This document shows positions 8,271 through 17,293 of a stretch of DNA of 64,000 nucleotides, one piece after another. Position numbers and translations under genes: made by a program. The notes under the pieces were generated by a model that saw only the letters and a program-made list of their open reading frames with translations, did no database searches and was not told where the DNA came from. The DNA is taken from contig CAUUHV010000008.1 in the NCBI GenBank assembly GCA_963545085.1, forward strand, positions 1 through 64,000, in the 5' to 3' direction. Each line of letters opens with the position of its first letter. The stretch's first letter is position 1. This stretch comes from Catonella sp963545085. Its GTDB lineage: Bacteria > Bacillota > Clostridia > Lachnospirales > Lachnospiraceae.

Positions 8271-8287
8271 TCAAGAATGAGTGTCAA
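8259..8287 (-). promoter_or_regulatory. Promoter of the ABC transporter operon
   Basis: On the minus strand a perfect TTGACA (8282-8287) is followed after 17 bp by TAGACT (8259-8264), about 30 bp upstream of the ATG of the ATPase remnant. Confidence 0.65.
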
Positions 8288-8333
8288 GAAATGGCTGATA
8301 TAAAAAATTTAGTTTTTGCCGGCTTTTAAATCT

Positions 8334-8362
8334 TTGTAATGCTTTCTCCGATATGATATAAT
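8334..8362 (+). promoter_or_regulatory. Promoter of the TPR lipoprotein gene
   Basis: TTGTAA (8334-8339), a 17-bp spacer and a perfect TATAAT (8357-8362), 55 bp upstream of the chosen ATG. It is divergent from the ABC operon promoter about 50 bp away. Confidence 0.7.
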
Positions 8363-8417
8363 CTTAACGATATTCAGAAAATATGATGTTTTAAATTTGA
8401 TAAAAAACGGTGAGATT

Positions 8418-9602
8418 ATGAATAAGAATAAAATTTTGCTTTTTACAGCTGTGCTTACAGCCTCTTTTATTACCGCCTGTGGAGGGAAGTCGGCGGATGC
8501 TTATTATAAAGACGGAAATAAGCTTATGGAAAGCGGCAAATATGAGGACGCGGTTACGGCTTTTGAGCAGGCTATAAATAAGAATGCCGAGAGAGCCGAG
8601 TATTATATTGCGGACGGTTTCGCTTATATAGGACTTGAGCGGTATGATGAGGCTATAAATCAGTTTAACAAAGGCTATTCCGAAAAGGACAATCAGGTGG
8701 TAAGAGAGAATAACAAGGCTATTTACAGAGGCAGAGGGATAGCCGAGTTAAAGGCGGGAAAGTATGAGGATGCTCTCGACACCTTTAATAAGGCGCTTGA
8801 GATTAAGGAATATTCCGAGCTTAATTCCGATATTAAAAAATATACGGCTTTAGCGAATATAAAACTTGGAAACTATAAAGCGGCAGCGGAGCTTTATGAG
8901 GAACTTTTGAAATCGGAAAAACCTTATGCGGAGCTTTACTGTAAGCTTGCCGATACTTATGCGGCTATTGGCGAATTTGACAAGGCTGTGGAAAACTATG
9001 AGCTTGCGATAGGACTTGATAAGGATAATTTTGATTCTTATTTCGGCGAATATGAATTATATTTAAATAATGATAGAAAAGACGAGGCTATGGCGGCGCT
9101 TGAAAAGGCGGCGGCTATAAAGGTTACCGATGATATGAGCGGCTACAAATCCGGAATTTTGGAGTATTTGAGAGGGAATTATGAAAAGGCGGAAGTGACT
9201 CTCGGTACGGCTTATGACAAAAAAATATATGAGGCTTCCTATTACCTTGCCAAAATAGCGGAAACGGGCGGCGACTTTGCGTCGGCGAAGATGTACTTTC
9301 AGAGGTATGAAAAGGATACGGGAAGGGTTTCGCTTTCAGGATGGTACGACGGAATGGCGGAATGCGAAATCAGGGAAGAAAATTACGAAGGCGCGCTGCA
9401 GCATGTGTTAAAGGGACTTGCGCTTGAAGATATTTCTTATATGAAGAGTTTGCTTTTAAAAAAGATAACGGTTTATGAGAAGCTTAATAATTATGAGGAG
9501 GCTTATAACGCTTCGGTTGAATATCTGAAATTGTATCCGAAAGATGAAAAGGTATCAAAGGAAAGTATGTTTTTAAAATCAAGATTTAAGGCTAAGAAGT
9601 AA
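8418..9602 (+). CDS. TPR-repeat lipoprotein
   Basis: A 394-residue exported protein. ATG at 8418 gives a lipoprotein signal peptide with hydrophobic core ILLFTAVLTASF and lipobox ITAC at about residues 16-19; an upstream TTG at 8397 would only extend this. The mature part is a chain of tetratricopeptide repeats, visible as units such as AYYKDGNKLMESGKYEDAV, AIYRGRGIAELKAGKYEDAL and LYCKLADTYAAIGEFDKAV, seven or more in all. TPR lipoproteins act as scaffolds at the outer face of the membrane; the partner is not evident. It has its own promoter and is followed by hflX after about 80 bp, possibly in the same transcript. Confidence 0.85.
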   Translation: MNKNKILLFTAVLTASFITACGGKSADAYYKDGNKLMESGKYEDAVTAFEQAINKNAERAEYYIADGFAYIGLERYDEAINQFNKGYSEKDNQVVRENNKAIYRGRGIAELKAGKYEDALDTFNKALEIKEYSELNSDIKKYTALANIKLGNYKAAAELYEELLKSEKPYAELYCKLADTYAAIGEFDKAVENYELAIGLDKDNFDSYFGEYELYLNNDRKDEAMAALEKAAAIKVTDDMSGYKSGILEYLRGNYEKAEVTLGTAYDKKIYEASYYLAKIAETGGDFASAKMYFQRYEKDTGRVSLSGWYDGMAECEIREENYEGALQHVLKGLALEDISYMKSLLLKKITVYEKLNNYEEAYNASVEYLKLYPKDEKVSKESMFLKSRFKAKK

Positions 9603-9685
9603 AAATATACGCGGCTGAGAGTGCAGCGGCTTAATTGATTATATCTATAAGGAAGGAACGTTTATTGCGAAAAAAAGAGGATTAT

Positions 9686-10933
9686 ATGACGGAAACTGCG
9701 GAAAAAAAGGAAAGGTTTATACTGGTAGGTGTCGAAACGGGAAAGAGCAGGATGGAGGAGAGCCTTGACGAGCTTTCGGAGCTGCTTGATACGGCAGGAG
9801 GCGAAACTATATGCAAGATGATTCAAAATCTTGAAGCGCCAAGCAAAGCTACCTATGTGGGAAAGGGGAAGGTAGAGGAGATAAAAGAACTTATTTTAAA
9901 TGAAGAAGCGGACGGAATAGTATGTGACGACGAGCTTTCTCCGGCACAGCTTTCAAACTTAAGAGATGAGCTTGAAGTAAAGGTACTGGACAGAACAATG
10001 CTTATCCTTGATATTTTTGCAGATCATGCGGTAACAAGCGAAGGAAAACTTCAGGTGGAGCTTGCTCAGCTTAAATATCGTTCGTCAAGGCTTACAGGGC
10101 TCGGAAAAGAGCTTTCAAGACTCGGAGGAGGCATAGGTACAAGAGGTCCCGGAGAAAGCAAGCTTGAAACCGACAGAAGAGCTGTCAGAGAAAAGGTCGG
10201 AAGATTAAAAAAAGAAATTGAGAGGATTGAAGGCTCAAGGGATGTCCTAAGAAAGAAAAGAGTGGCAAATGCCGTTCCGGTAATCGCAATTGTGGGGTAT
10301 ACAAATGCCGGAAAATCCACATTTTTGAACAGGATAACCGATGCGGGAATTTTAGCGGAGGATAAGCTTTTTGCTACTCTTGATCCTACAACAAGAAGTA
10401 TGAAGCTTCCGGACGGGGAGGAAGTGCTTTTTACCGATACGGTAGGCTTTATAAGCAAACTTCCTCATAATCTTGTGGAAGCCTTTAAGAGCACACTTGA
10501 GGAAGCGAAATACGCGGATCTTATTCTGCACGTCGCCGACGCTTCGGGAGATACCGTTGATGAGCAGATGGAGGTTGTATATAAAACTCTTGAGGATTTG
10601 AAGGCATTAGGTAAGCCTGTGGTTACGATGTTTAATAAGCAGGATAAAATAGAGGGAGAAAAAATAATCAAAGACAGGCGGGCGGACGTAACGGTAAAGG
10701 CTTCCGCAAAAACCGGCGAAGGCGTAGAAAATGTACTTTCGGAGATAGCAAGGATATTAAGGGAAGGAAAAGTATATATAGATACCGTAATTTCTTATAA
10801 TGACACAGGGAAAATAGCCGTAATAAGAAAAAAAGGCGGACTTTTATCTGAGAAATATGAAGAAAACGGTATAAGGGTTAAAGCGTATTTACCGAAGGCG
10901 GTTGCGGAGAGTTTGAGAATATCCCCCGATTGA
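9686..10933 (+). CDS. hflX: Ribosome-associated GTPase HflX
   Basis: An Obg-HflX superfamily GTPase of 415 residues. The HflX N-terminal domain contains NLEAPSKATYVGKGKVEEIKE and the LDRTMLILDIFADHA segment. The Gly-rich linker GGGIGTRGPGESKLETDRR follows, then the G domain with G1 GYTNAGKST near residue 204, G3 DTVGFI and G4 NKQD. HflX binds the 50S subunit and splits stalled or hibernating 70S ribosomes during stress. ATG at 9686 (AGAGG at 9676-9680) is preferred to an upstream start at 9635. The last codons overlap the promoter of ilvE. Confidence 0.95.
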   Translation: MTETAEKKERFILVGVETGKSRMEESLDELSELLDTAGGETICKMIQNLEAPSKATYVGKGKVEEIKELILNEEADGIVCDDELSPAQLSNLRDELEVKVLDRTMLILDIFADHAVTSEGKLQVELAQLKYRSSRLTGLGKELSRLGGGIGTRGPGESKLETDRRAVREKVGRLKKEIERIEGSRDVLRKKRVANAVPVIAIVGYTNAGKSTFLNRITDAGILAEDKLFATLDPTTRSMKLPDGEEVLFTDTVGFISKLPHNLVEAFKSTLEEAKYADLILHVADASGDTVDEQMEVVYKTLEDLKALGKPVVTMFNKQDKIEGEKIIKDRRADVTVKASAKTGEGVENVLSEIARILREGKVYIDTVISYNDTGKIAVIRKKGGLLSEKYEENGIRVKAYLPKAVAESLRISPD

Positions 10934-10958
10934 CAGTCTCCTTATCGGGTGATAAACT
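10930..10958 (+). promoter_or_regulatory. Promoter of ilvE
   Basis: Perfect TTGACA (10930-10935), 17-bp spacer, TAAACT (10953-10958). It overlaps the stop codon of hflX. A CCCGAT/ATCGGG hairpin spans the same bases but lacks an adjacent U-tract. Confidence 0.6.
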
Positions 10959-11003
10959 TTTTGATAAAATCATGACAGATTACGGTAAGAATGGAGTATT
11001 GAA

Positions 11004-12029
11004 ATGGAAAAGAAAAATTTGGATTGGCAGAATATAGGTTTTGGATATATTGAAACGGATAAGCGCTTTGTTTCCAATTATAAGGACGGAAAATGGAGTG
11101 AGGGAGGCTTGGTTTCGGACAGTAAAATAGTGATGAGCGAATGCGCGGGGGTTTTGCAGTATGCTCAGACCTGCTTTGAGGGGCTGAAGGCATATACTAC
11201 CGAGGACGGCAGGATAGTTACCTTCAGACCGGATCTTAACGGAGAACGCTTTGAAGCTTCATGTAAAAGACTTGAGATACCAGTTTTTCCCAAAGAGAGA
11301 TTTGTAAAAGCGGTTTTGGAAACCGCAAAAGCTAATGAGGCTTATGTGCCTCCTTACGGACAGGGAGCTTCGTTATATATAAGACCTTACGCTTTCGGGA
11401 TAAGTCCAGTTATAGGAGTAAAACCTGCGGAGGAATATCAGTTCAGAATATTTACAACTCCGGTAGGACCTTATTTTAAAGGTGCCGCAAAAGGAATATC
11501 TATAAAAGTAAGTGACTATGACAGAGCGGCTCCGCGCGGAACCGGAGATATTAAGGCGGGGCTTAATTACGCTATGAGCCTTTATCCTATTGTAAAGGCT
11601 CATGAAGAGGGATTTGCCGAGAATATGTATCTTGATGCCGGGACGAGAACGAAGGTTGAGGAAACAGGCGGTGCAAATTTTATATTTATAACAAAGGACG
11701 GGACTTTGGTTACTCCTAAATCGGATACGATACTTCCGTCGATAACAAGACGTTCACTTCTTTATGTGGCGGAGAATATATTAGGAATGAAAACGGAGGA
11801 AAGAGAAGTTTACCTTAAAGAGCTTACGGATTTTAGTGAGTGCGGGGTCTGCGGAACCGCTGCCGTGATAAGTCCGGTTGCAAGGGTATTCGATCACGGA
11901 AAGGATATTGTTTTTACTCACGGCTCAGACGGCATGGGGCCTGTGCTTAAAAAGCTTTACGATACGCTTACAGGCATTCAGCTCGGAAGAATAGAGGCTC
12001 CGAAGGGGTGGATATATGAGGTTAAGTAA
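11004..12029 (+). CDS. ilvE: Branched-chain amino acid aminotransferase
   Basis: A fold-type IV PLP aminotransferase of 341 residues, the length of the long bacterial IlvE group. The PLP lysine is in GDIKAGLNYAMS, and the cofactor and substrate loops appear as TKVEETGGANFIFI and CGTAAVISPV. It transfers amino groups between glutamate and the 2-oxo acids of leucine, isoleucine and valine, the last step of their synthesis and first of their breakdown. It has its own promoter and no ilv or leu neighbours, and is separated from carA by a terminator. Confidence 0.94.
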   Translation: MEKKNLDWQNIGFGYIETDKRFVSNYKDGKWSEGGLVSDSKIVMSECAGVLQYAQTCFEGLKAYTTEDGRIVTFRPDLNGERFEASCKRLEIPVFPKERFVKAVLETAKANEAYVPPYGQGASLYIRPYAFGISPVIGVKPAEEYQFRIFTTPVGPYFKGAAKGISIKVSDYDRAAPRGTGDIKAGLNYAMSLYPIVKAHEEGFAENMYLDAGTRTKVEETGGANFIFITKDGTLVTPKSDTILPSITRRSLLYVAENILGMKTEEREVYLKELTDFSECGVCGTAAVISPVARVFDHGKDIVFTHGSDGMGPVLKKLYDTLTGIQLGRIEAPKGWIYEVK

Positions 12030-12095
12030 ACTGTGACGGATAAGGCGGATAATTTAGACTAAATACTTTTATTAGAAAAACTAAACATTTATTAC

Positions 12096-12124
12096 TTGAA
12101 AGAATAGTATATATGTGCTAAACT
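12096..12124 (+). promoter_or_regulatory. Candidate promoter in the ilvE-carA gap
   Basis: TTGAAA (12096-12101), 17-bp spacer, TAAACT (12119-12124). It lies upstream of the terminator at 12155-12190, so a transcript reaching carA would have to read through that terminator. Confidence 0.45.
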
Positions 12125-12154
12125 TACTGAAATTTGTGTAGTACAGTATGAAAG

Positions 12155-12191
12155 GAGGGAAGAACTGATTATAGGTTCTTCCCTCTTTTTC
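12155..12191 (+). terminator. Intrinsic terminator or attenuator upstream of carA
   Basis: A perfect 11-bp stem, GAGGGAAGAAC (12155-12165) with GTTCTTCCCTC (12175-12185), loop of nine, followed by TTTTTCT. It may simply end ilvE transcription. Because a promoter-like element precedes it and carA follows 55 bp later, it could also attenuate carAB. A six-codon reading frame (ATG at 12148) ends in its loop. The sequence lacks a recognisable PyrR binding loop. Confidence 0.8.
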
Positions 12192-12240
12192 TACGGGTAT
12201 GTCCTTGTAACAAAAGCATCAAATCGGAAGGCGGAAAATA

Positions 12241-13392
12241 ATGAAAGCATTTTTAATTCTTGAGGATGGAACGGTTTTTACGGGAGTCTCTTTCGGTGCC
12301 AGAAAAGAGATTATAAGTGAGATAGTTTTCAACACTTCCATGACCGGCTATCTTGAAATCCTTACAGATCCCAGTTATACAGGAGAGGCTGTCGTAATGA
12401 CCTATCCGCTTATAGGAAATTACGGAGTAAATTATCAGGATATGGAGTCTAAAAAAGCACATCCGGATGGTTTTATAGTGAGAGAGATTGCGGAAAAAGC
12501 TTCAAATTTCAGAAACGATGATTCTTTGGCGAGATTTCTAACGGATCAGGGAATTACCGGTATTTCTGGCATAGATACCAGAAAGCTCACAAGAATTTTG
12601 CGTGAAAAGGGAACCATGAACGGAATGATAACTACTGATGAAAACAGAATAAATGACGAAGGATGTCTTTCAGAGATAGAAAAGTATAAAGTGAAAGACG
12701 CCGTTAAAAAAGCCTCATGTAAAGAAAATGAGGTTTTTTTTCCGAATATGGCAAGAAAACCGGATAAAGTGTTTAAACCGGAGTTTCAGTTTAAAAAGGA
12801 TTTTGTGACAGAAGTGAAATATAGGATAGCTCTGATTGATTTCGGCGCAAAGAAAAATATAGTGGACGCTCTTTTAAGGAGAGGCTGCGAGGTTGATGTT
12901 TACCCGTATAATACAACTGCGGAGGAGATTTTTAGAAATAAGCCGGACGGAATTATGTTGAGTAACGGTCCCGGAGATCCGGCGGAATGTACGGAAATCA
13001 TTAAGGAGCTTAGAAAGCTTTATGAAATGGACATACCGGTTTTCGGCATTTGTCTCGGACATCAGCTTATGGCAATCGCCATGGGAGGAAGAACCGAGAA
13101 AATGAAATATGGACATAGAGGAGCCAATCATCCGGTAAAAGACTTAAAGACAGGCAGAGTTTATATTTCAAGTCAGAACCACGGATATATGGTAGTTGAC
13201 GGAAGCCTTCCTGAAAATATAGCGAAAACAAGCTTTATAAATGTAAATGATAAAACTGTTGAGGGTCTTTCTTATACGGGTAAAAGAATATTTACAGTAC
13301 AGTTTCATCCGGAAGCCTGTGCGGGACCGCTTGATACCGCATACTTATTTGACGAGTTTTTAAAGGAGATAGACAATGCCAAAAAATGCTGA
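12241..13392 (+). CDS. carA: Carbamoyl-phosphate synthase, small (glutaminase) subunit
   Basis: A 383-residue class I glutamine amidotransferase subunit. The N-terminal CarA domain begins MKAFLILEDGTVFTGVSFGA. In the C-terminal GATase domain the nucleophile is Cys271 in FGICLGHQ, with the His/Glu pair in QFHPEA. It supplies ammonia from glutamine to CarB for carbamoyl phosphate, feeding pyrimidine and arginine synthesis. Its stop overlaps the start of carB by 17 bp, implying translational coupling. No other pyr or arg genes are adjacent. Confidence 0.97.
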   Translation: MKAFLILEDGTVFTGVSFGARKEIISEIVFNTSMTGYLEILTDPSYTGEAVVMTYPLIGNYGVNYQDMESKKAHPDGFIVREIAEKASNFRNDDSLARFLTDQGITGISGIDTRKLTRILREKGTMNGMITTDENRINDEGCLSEIEKYKVKDAVKKASCKENEVFFPNMARKPDKVFKPEFQFKKDFVTEVKYRIALIDFGAKKNIVDALLRRGCEVDVYPYNTTAEEIFRNKPDGIMLSNGPGDPAECTEIIKELRKLYEMDIPVFGICLGHQLMAIAMGGRTEKMKYGHRGANHPVKDLKTGRVYISSQNHGYMVVDGSLPENIAKTSFINVNDKTVEGLSYTGKRIFTVQFHPEACAGPLDTAYLFDEFLKEIDNAKKC

Positions 13393-16300
13393 TATTAAAA
13401 AGGTAATGGTTTTAGGCTCGGGGCCTATAGTAATCGGGCAGGCGGCTGAATTTGACTACGCGGGAACACAGGCTTGCCGCTCACTTAAAGAAGAGGGCGT
13501 TGAAACGGTGCTTGTAAACTCAAATCCCGCAACCATAATGACGGATAAGGATATTGCGGACAGAGTTTATATAGAGCCGCTTAATGTTGCCGCCGTTAAA
13601 AAGATAATTCTTGAAGAAAAACCGGACAGCATACTTCCGACCCTCGGAGGGCAGGCAGGGCTTAATCTTGCTATGGAACTTGAAGAGAGCGGTTTTTTAA
13701 AGGAAAATAATGTAAAGCTGATAGGAACTACCGCGCTTACAATTAAAAAAGCGGAGGACAGGCTTGAGTTTAAAAAGACTATGGAAAAACTTGCGGAGCC
13801 TGTTGCAGCGAGTACCATAGTTGAAGACGTAAAATCCGCAGTTTTATTCGCAGGTAAAATAGGTTATCCGATAGTTATAAGACCGGCTTATACCCTTGGA
13901 GGCTCCGGCGGAGGAATAGCGGATAATGAAGACGAGCTTCGTGAAATCTGCGAGAACGGGTTAAGACTTTCAAGAGTAGGGCAGTGTCTTATAGAGCGCT
14001 CTATTTCGGGCTGGAAAGAGATAGAATATGAGGCGATAAGAGACGGAAAAGGAAATTGTATAACTGTCTGCAATATGGAGAACCTTGATCCTGTCGGAGT
14101 ACATACAGGCGACAGTATAGTTGCGGCACCGTCACAAACCCTGTCCGATAAGGAACATCAGATGTTAAGAAGTTCCGCTTTAAATATAATAGAGGAGCTT
14201 GAAATTACGGGAGGCTGTAACGTGCAGTTTGCCCTTAATCCGGATACATTTGAATATTGTGTAATAGAGGTTAATCCGAGAGTAAGCCGTTCTTCCGCGC
14301 TTGCTTCAAAGGCTACAGGGTATCCTATAGCAAAGGTTGCGGCTAAGATTGCGCTCGGCTATACTCTTGATGAGATTAAAAACGCGGTTACAGGAAAAAC
14401 ATTCGCAAGTTTCGAGCCTGCACTTGATTATGTTGTAGTTAAAATTCCAAGGCTTCCTTTTGATAAATTTATAACGGCAAAAAGAACTCTTACCACGCAG
14501 ATGAAGGCTACCGGCGAAGTTATGAGTATCTGCACGAATTTCGAGGGAGCTTTGATGAAGGCTGTACGTTCTCTCGAACAGCATGTAGACAGCCTTATAG
14601 TGGATTATTATAAGGATTTTACCGATGAAGATGTAAAGGATGAGCTGGCTAAGGTTGATGACAGGAGAATTTTTCTTATCGCCGAGGCGTTAAGGAGGGG
14701 AATAAGCCCTGATTATATTACAGAAATCACGAAAATAGACTCATGGTTTGTCGATAAAATTTATAATCTTGTAAAATGTGAGCTTAAGCTTAAAAGTGAG
14801 GAGCTTACAGACGAGCTTTTATATGAGGCGAAAAGAGTTGAATTTCCGGACAAGGTCATAGCAAAGCTTACGGGAAAGACGGAAGAGGAGATTTATGACA
14901 AGAGAATAAAAGCGGGTATTACGGCGGCATTTAAGATGGTGGATACCTGCGCGGCGGAGTTTGAGGCGGCTACACCTTATTATTATTCCTGTTTTGACGG
15001 AGAAAATGAGAATGCTTCGGTTTCGGATAAGAAGAAGGTGCTTGTTTTAGGCTCCGGACCTATAAGAATAGGTCAGGGAATAGAGTTTGATTTTTGTTCG
15101 GTTCACTGCGTATGGGCATTTAAGAAGGCGGGATATGAAACCATAATAATAAACAACAACCCTGAAACAGTGAGTACCGACTTTGACATAGCGGACAAGC
15201 TTTACTTTGAGCCGCTTACGCCTGAAGACGTAAGAAATATAGTCGAGCTTGAAAAGCCTTACGGAGCTGTGGTTCAGTTTGGAGGACAGACCGCCATAGG
15301 GCTTACGAAGGCACTCATGGAAATGGGAGTAAAGATACTCGGAACCGCCGCCAAGGATGTGGACGCGGCGGAAGACAGAGAGTTGTTTGATGAGATTTTA
15401 AATAAATCCGGTATTCCGAGGGCGGAGGGAAAAACAGTTTTCACAGAGGAAGAAGCGCTTGCGGCGGCAAGGGAGCTCGGCTATCCCGTGTTGGTAAGAC
15501 CGTCTTATGTGTTGGGCGGAGCAGGCATGAGAATCGCCATTTCAGACTCGGATATTATAAAGTATATAAGGATAATAAATAGAACTGCACAGGAGCACCC
15601 TATACTTATAGACAAGTATCTTATGGGCGAGGAGCTTGAGGTTGATGCCGTATGTGACGGGACGGACATTTTAATACCCGGAATAATGCAGCATATAGAG
15701 AGGGCGGGTATACATTCGGGCGACAGTATTTCCGTATATCCTTCACAGAATATTTCCGATGAGCTTATAAAGGTAATTGAAGACTATACAAAGAGGCTTG
15801 CAGGCGCTCTTAATGTCGTAGGTCTTGTAAATATTCAGTTCATTATTTATAAAGGAGAAGTCTATGTAATAGAGGTAAATCCGCGTTCGAGCCGTACCGT
15901 TCCTTACATAAGTAAGGTTACGGGCATACCGATAGTGGAGCTTGCTTCAAGGGTGATAATAGGCGAGAAAATAAAGGATATGGGCTTTAAGCCGGGATTG
16001 CAGGAAAATGCTCCTTATGTGGCGGTAAAGATGCCGGTATTCTCTTTTGAGAAGATAAGGGGAGCGGAAATATCATTGGGTCCTGAAATGAAGTCTACCG
16101 GAGAATGCCTCGGAATAGCAAAAACCTTTGATGCGGCTTTGTTTAAGGCATTTTTAGGCGCAGGTATAGACCTGCCTATACATAAGAAGATGATAATAAC
16201 GGTATGTGACGAGGACAAGAAGGAAATCATACCTATCGCTTCAGGCTTTAAGAAGCTGGGTTACGAAATATATTCTACAAGGGGCACGGCGGAGGTATTA

Positions 16301-16600
16301 AACGGAAACGGAGTTGAAGTGATACCTGTGAATAAGCTTGAGCAGTCCGCTCCTACGGTTATGGATCTTATTTTAGAGCATAATATTGACCTTGTTATAA
16401 ATACTCCTTCAAAGGGTTCCGGCGATAAGTCGAGAGACGGCTTTCTTATAAGACGTGTATCTATAGAAACGGGAGTGCCGGTGCTTACCGCTCTTGATAC
16501 GGCGGCAGCATTATTAAGAAGTCTTGAAAATTCACATAAGGACGGCCTTGAGATGATAGATATAGCAAAGGTCGAAGTAAGAGGAGGTATAAATGGTTGA
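13376..16600 (+). CDS. carB: Carbamoyl-phosphate synthase, large subunit
   Basis: Full-length 1074-residue CarB with its two homologous halves. Each half begins with a VLGSGPIVIGQ or VLGSGPIRIGQ element and contains an ATP-grasp domain with EVNPRVSRSSALASKATGYP and EVNPRSSRTVPYISKVTGIP respectively. The C-terminal ~140 residues form the MGS-like allosteric domain (SRGTAEVL region, VINTPSKGSGDKSRDG). It makes carbamoyl phosphate from bicarbonate, ATP and the ammonia channelled from CarA. It is coupled to carA upstream, and its last 8 bp overlap a small unknown gene. Confidence 0.97.
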   Translation: MPKNADIKKVMVLGSGPIVIGQAAEFDYAGTQACRSLKEEGVETVLVNSNPATIMTDKDIADRVYIEPLNVAAVKKIILEEKPDSILPTLGGQAGLNLAMELEESGFLKENNVKLIGTTALTIKKAEDRLEFKKTMEKLAEPVAASTIVEDVKSAVLFAGKIGYPIVIRPAYTLGGSGGGIADNEDELREICENGLRLSRVGQCLIERSISGWKEIEYEAIRDGKGNCITVCNMENLDPVGVHTGDSIVAAPSQTLSDKEHQMLRSSALNIIEELEITGGCNVQFALNPDTFEYCVIEVNPRVSRSSALASKATGYPIAKVAAKIALGYTLDEIKNAVTGKTFASFEPALDYVVVKIPRLPFDKFITAKRTLTTQMKATGEVMSICTNFEGALMKAVRSLEQHVDSLIVDYYKDFTDEDVKDELAKVDDRRIFLIAEALRRGISPDYITEITKIDSWFVDKIYNLVKCELKLKSEELTDELLYEAKRVEFPDKVIAKLTGKTEEEIYDKRIKAGITAAFKMVDTCAAEFEAATPYYYSCFDGENENASVSDKKKVLVLGSGPIRIGQGIEFDFCSVHCVWAFKKAGYETIIINNNPETVSTDFDIADKLYFEPLTPEDVRNIVELEKPYGAVVQFGGQTAIGLTKALMEMGVKILGTAAKDVDAAEDRELFDEILNKSGIPRAEGKTVFTEEEALAAARELGYPVLVRPSYVLGGAGMRIAISDSDIIKYIRIINRTAQEHPILIDKYLMGEELEVDAVCDGTDILIPGIMQHIERAGIHSGDSISVYPSQNISDELIKVIEDYTKRLAGALNVVGLVNIQFIIYKGEVYVIEVNPRSSRTVPYISKVTGIPIVELASRVIIGEKIKDMGFKPGLQENAPYVAVKMPVFSFEKIRGAEISLGPEMKSTGECLGIAKTFDAALFKAFLGAGIDLPIHKKMIITVCDEDKKEIIPIASGFKKLGYEIYSTRGTAEVLNGNGVEVIPVNKLEQSAPTVMDLILEHNIDLVINTPSKGSGDKSRDGFLIRRVSIETGVPVLTALDTAAALLRSLENSHKDGLEMIDIAKVEVRGGING

Positions 16601-16886
16601 GAGAAAAGATGTATTGTCATTTAATTACTATACCTACGGCTCCGCCTTTACGGGAAGTGATAGAGGAAAACGTTACAGGATAATAAAGGAGGAGAGAGAA
16701 AAAGCGGAAGAAGGAAAGGAGCCTGAAACATTTAAGGTGTTTCAGGCTTCCGTGTGGAACGGTCCCTTTGCCTATGATAAAACTCCGAAGGAGGAAGTTT
16801 TTAAGAAGGATTTTGAATTTTCACCTGAGGGACTTGAAAAGGCACTTAACTGGATAAATGAGGATCACTCGTGTAAAAAAGAATAA
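16593..16886 (+). CDS. Small protein of unknown function coupled to carB
   Basis: A 97-residue soluble, charged protein whose ATG overlaps the carB stop by 8 bp and has AGGAGG five bases upstream, so it is very probably translated. The N-terminal part contains SFNYYTYGSAFTGSDRGKRYRI, followed by a Glu/Lys-rich loop and a Trp-containing segment (VFQASVWNGPFAYDKTP). No catalytic motif is recognised. The coupling to carB suggests, but does not prove, a link to carbamoyl-phosphate synthesis. Its 3' end overlaps a convergent gene by 22 bp. Confidence 0.72.
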   Translation: MVERKDVLSFNYYTYGSAFTGSDRGKRYRIIKEEREKAEEGKEPETFKVFQASVWNGPFAYDKTPKEEVFKKDFEFSPEGLEKALNWINEDHSCKKE

Positions 16887-17293
16887 TCGTCATCCTCATT
16901 ATATTCCGAAGCGAACGAGCTTAAGGATTCTTCAGGAACAACAGGAATAGGCTCAGGCGTAAACTCATCTTCAGCCTCGACTATATTCGCGTCATCTATT
17001 TCGGCAACAACAAGGGCTTCCTCATTTTTCCTTGTAAGCTCTGCCGCGCGCGCGGCTGAGGCATTTTCTATAAGGCTTCCCGCAAGAGGGTTGGTATCTA
17101 CGGTTACAGGCTCATCCGAAACCAACTGCATATATTTTACCACATTTCCGGACACCATTCTGACATCGCTTTCTTTTACGAGATTGATGTCTTTTTTATA
17201 AGGTAAATGGTCGTAAATAGTGTTGGTAGGATCTTTTAAATCACTATAAGGATGCATCGCACGCACAAAATCATTACTGTTAATATAAGTCAC
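16865..17293 (-). CDS. Hypothetical acidic protein
   Basis: A 142-residue protein without membrane segments or recognised domains. The N-terminal half is mixed (FVRAMHPYSDLKDPTNTIYDHLPYK) and the C-terminal half strongly acidic and Ala/Pro/Glu-rich, ending in EYNEDDDYSFLHE. The only upstream in-frame start is a GTG at 17293, with the purine-rich AAGGGCGG directly against it, which is poor spacing; an ATG at 17257 would remove 12 residues and has no better site. It overlaps the preceding convergent gene by 22 bp. The long open frame supports a real gene, but its start and function are uncertain. Confidence 0.55.
   Translation of the reverse strand: MTYINSNDFVRAMHPYSDLKDPTNTIYDHLPYKKDINLVKESDVRMVSGNVVKYMQLVSDEPVTVDTNPLAGSLIENASAARAAELTRKNEEALVVAEIDDANIVEAEDEFTPEPIPVVPEESLSSFASEYNEDDDYSFLHE

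Noticed and set aside
10923..10960. CCCGAT/ATCGGG hairpin after hflX as a terminator
   Set aside because: The T-run is not adjacent to the stem, and the same bases form a good promoter for ilvE.
12030..12240. PyrR-type attenuator for carAB
   Set aside because: The terminator is real, but no PyrR binding loop consensus was recognised, so only a generic terminator or attenuator is listed.
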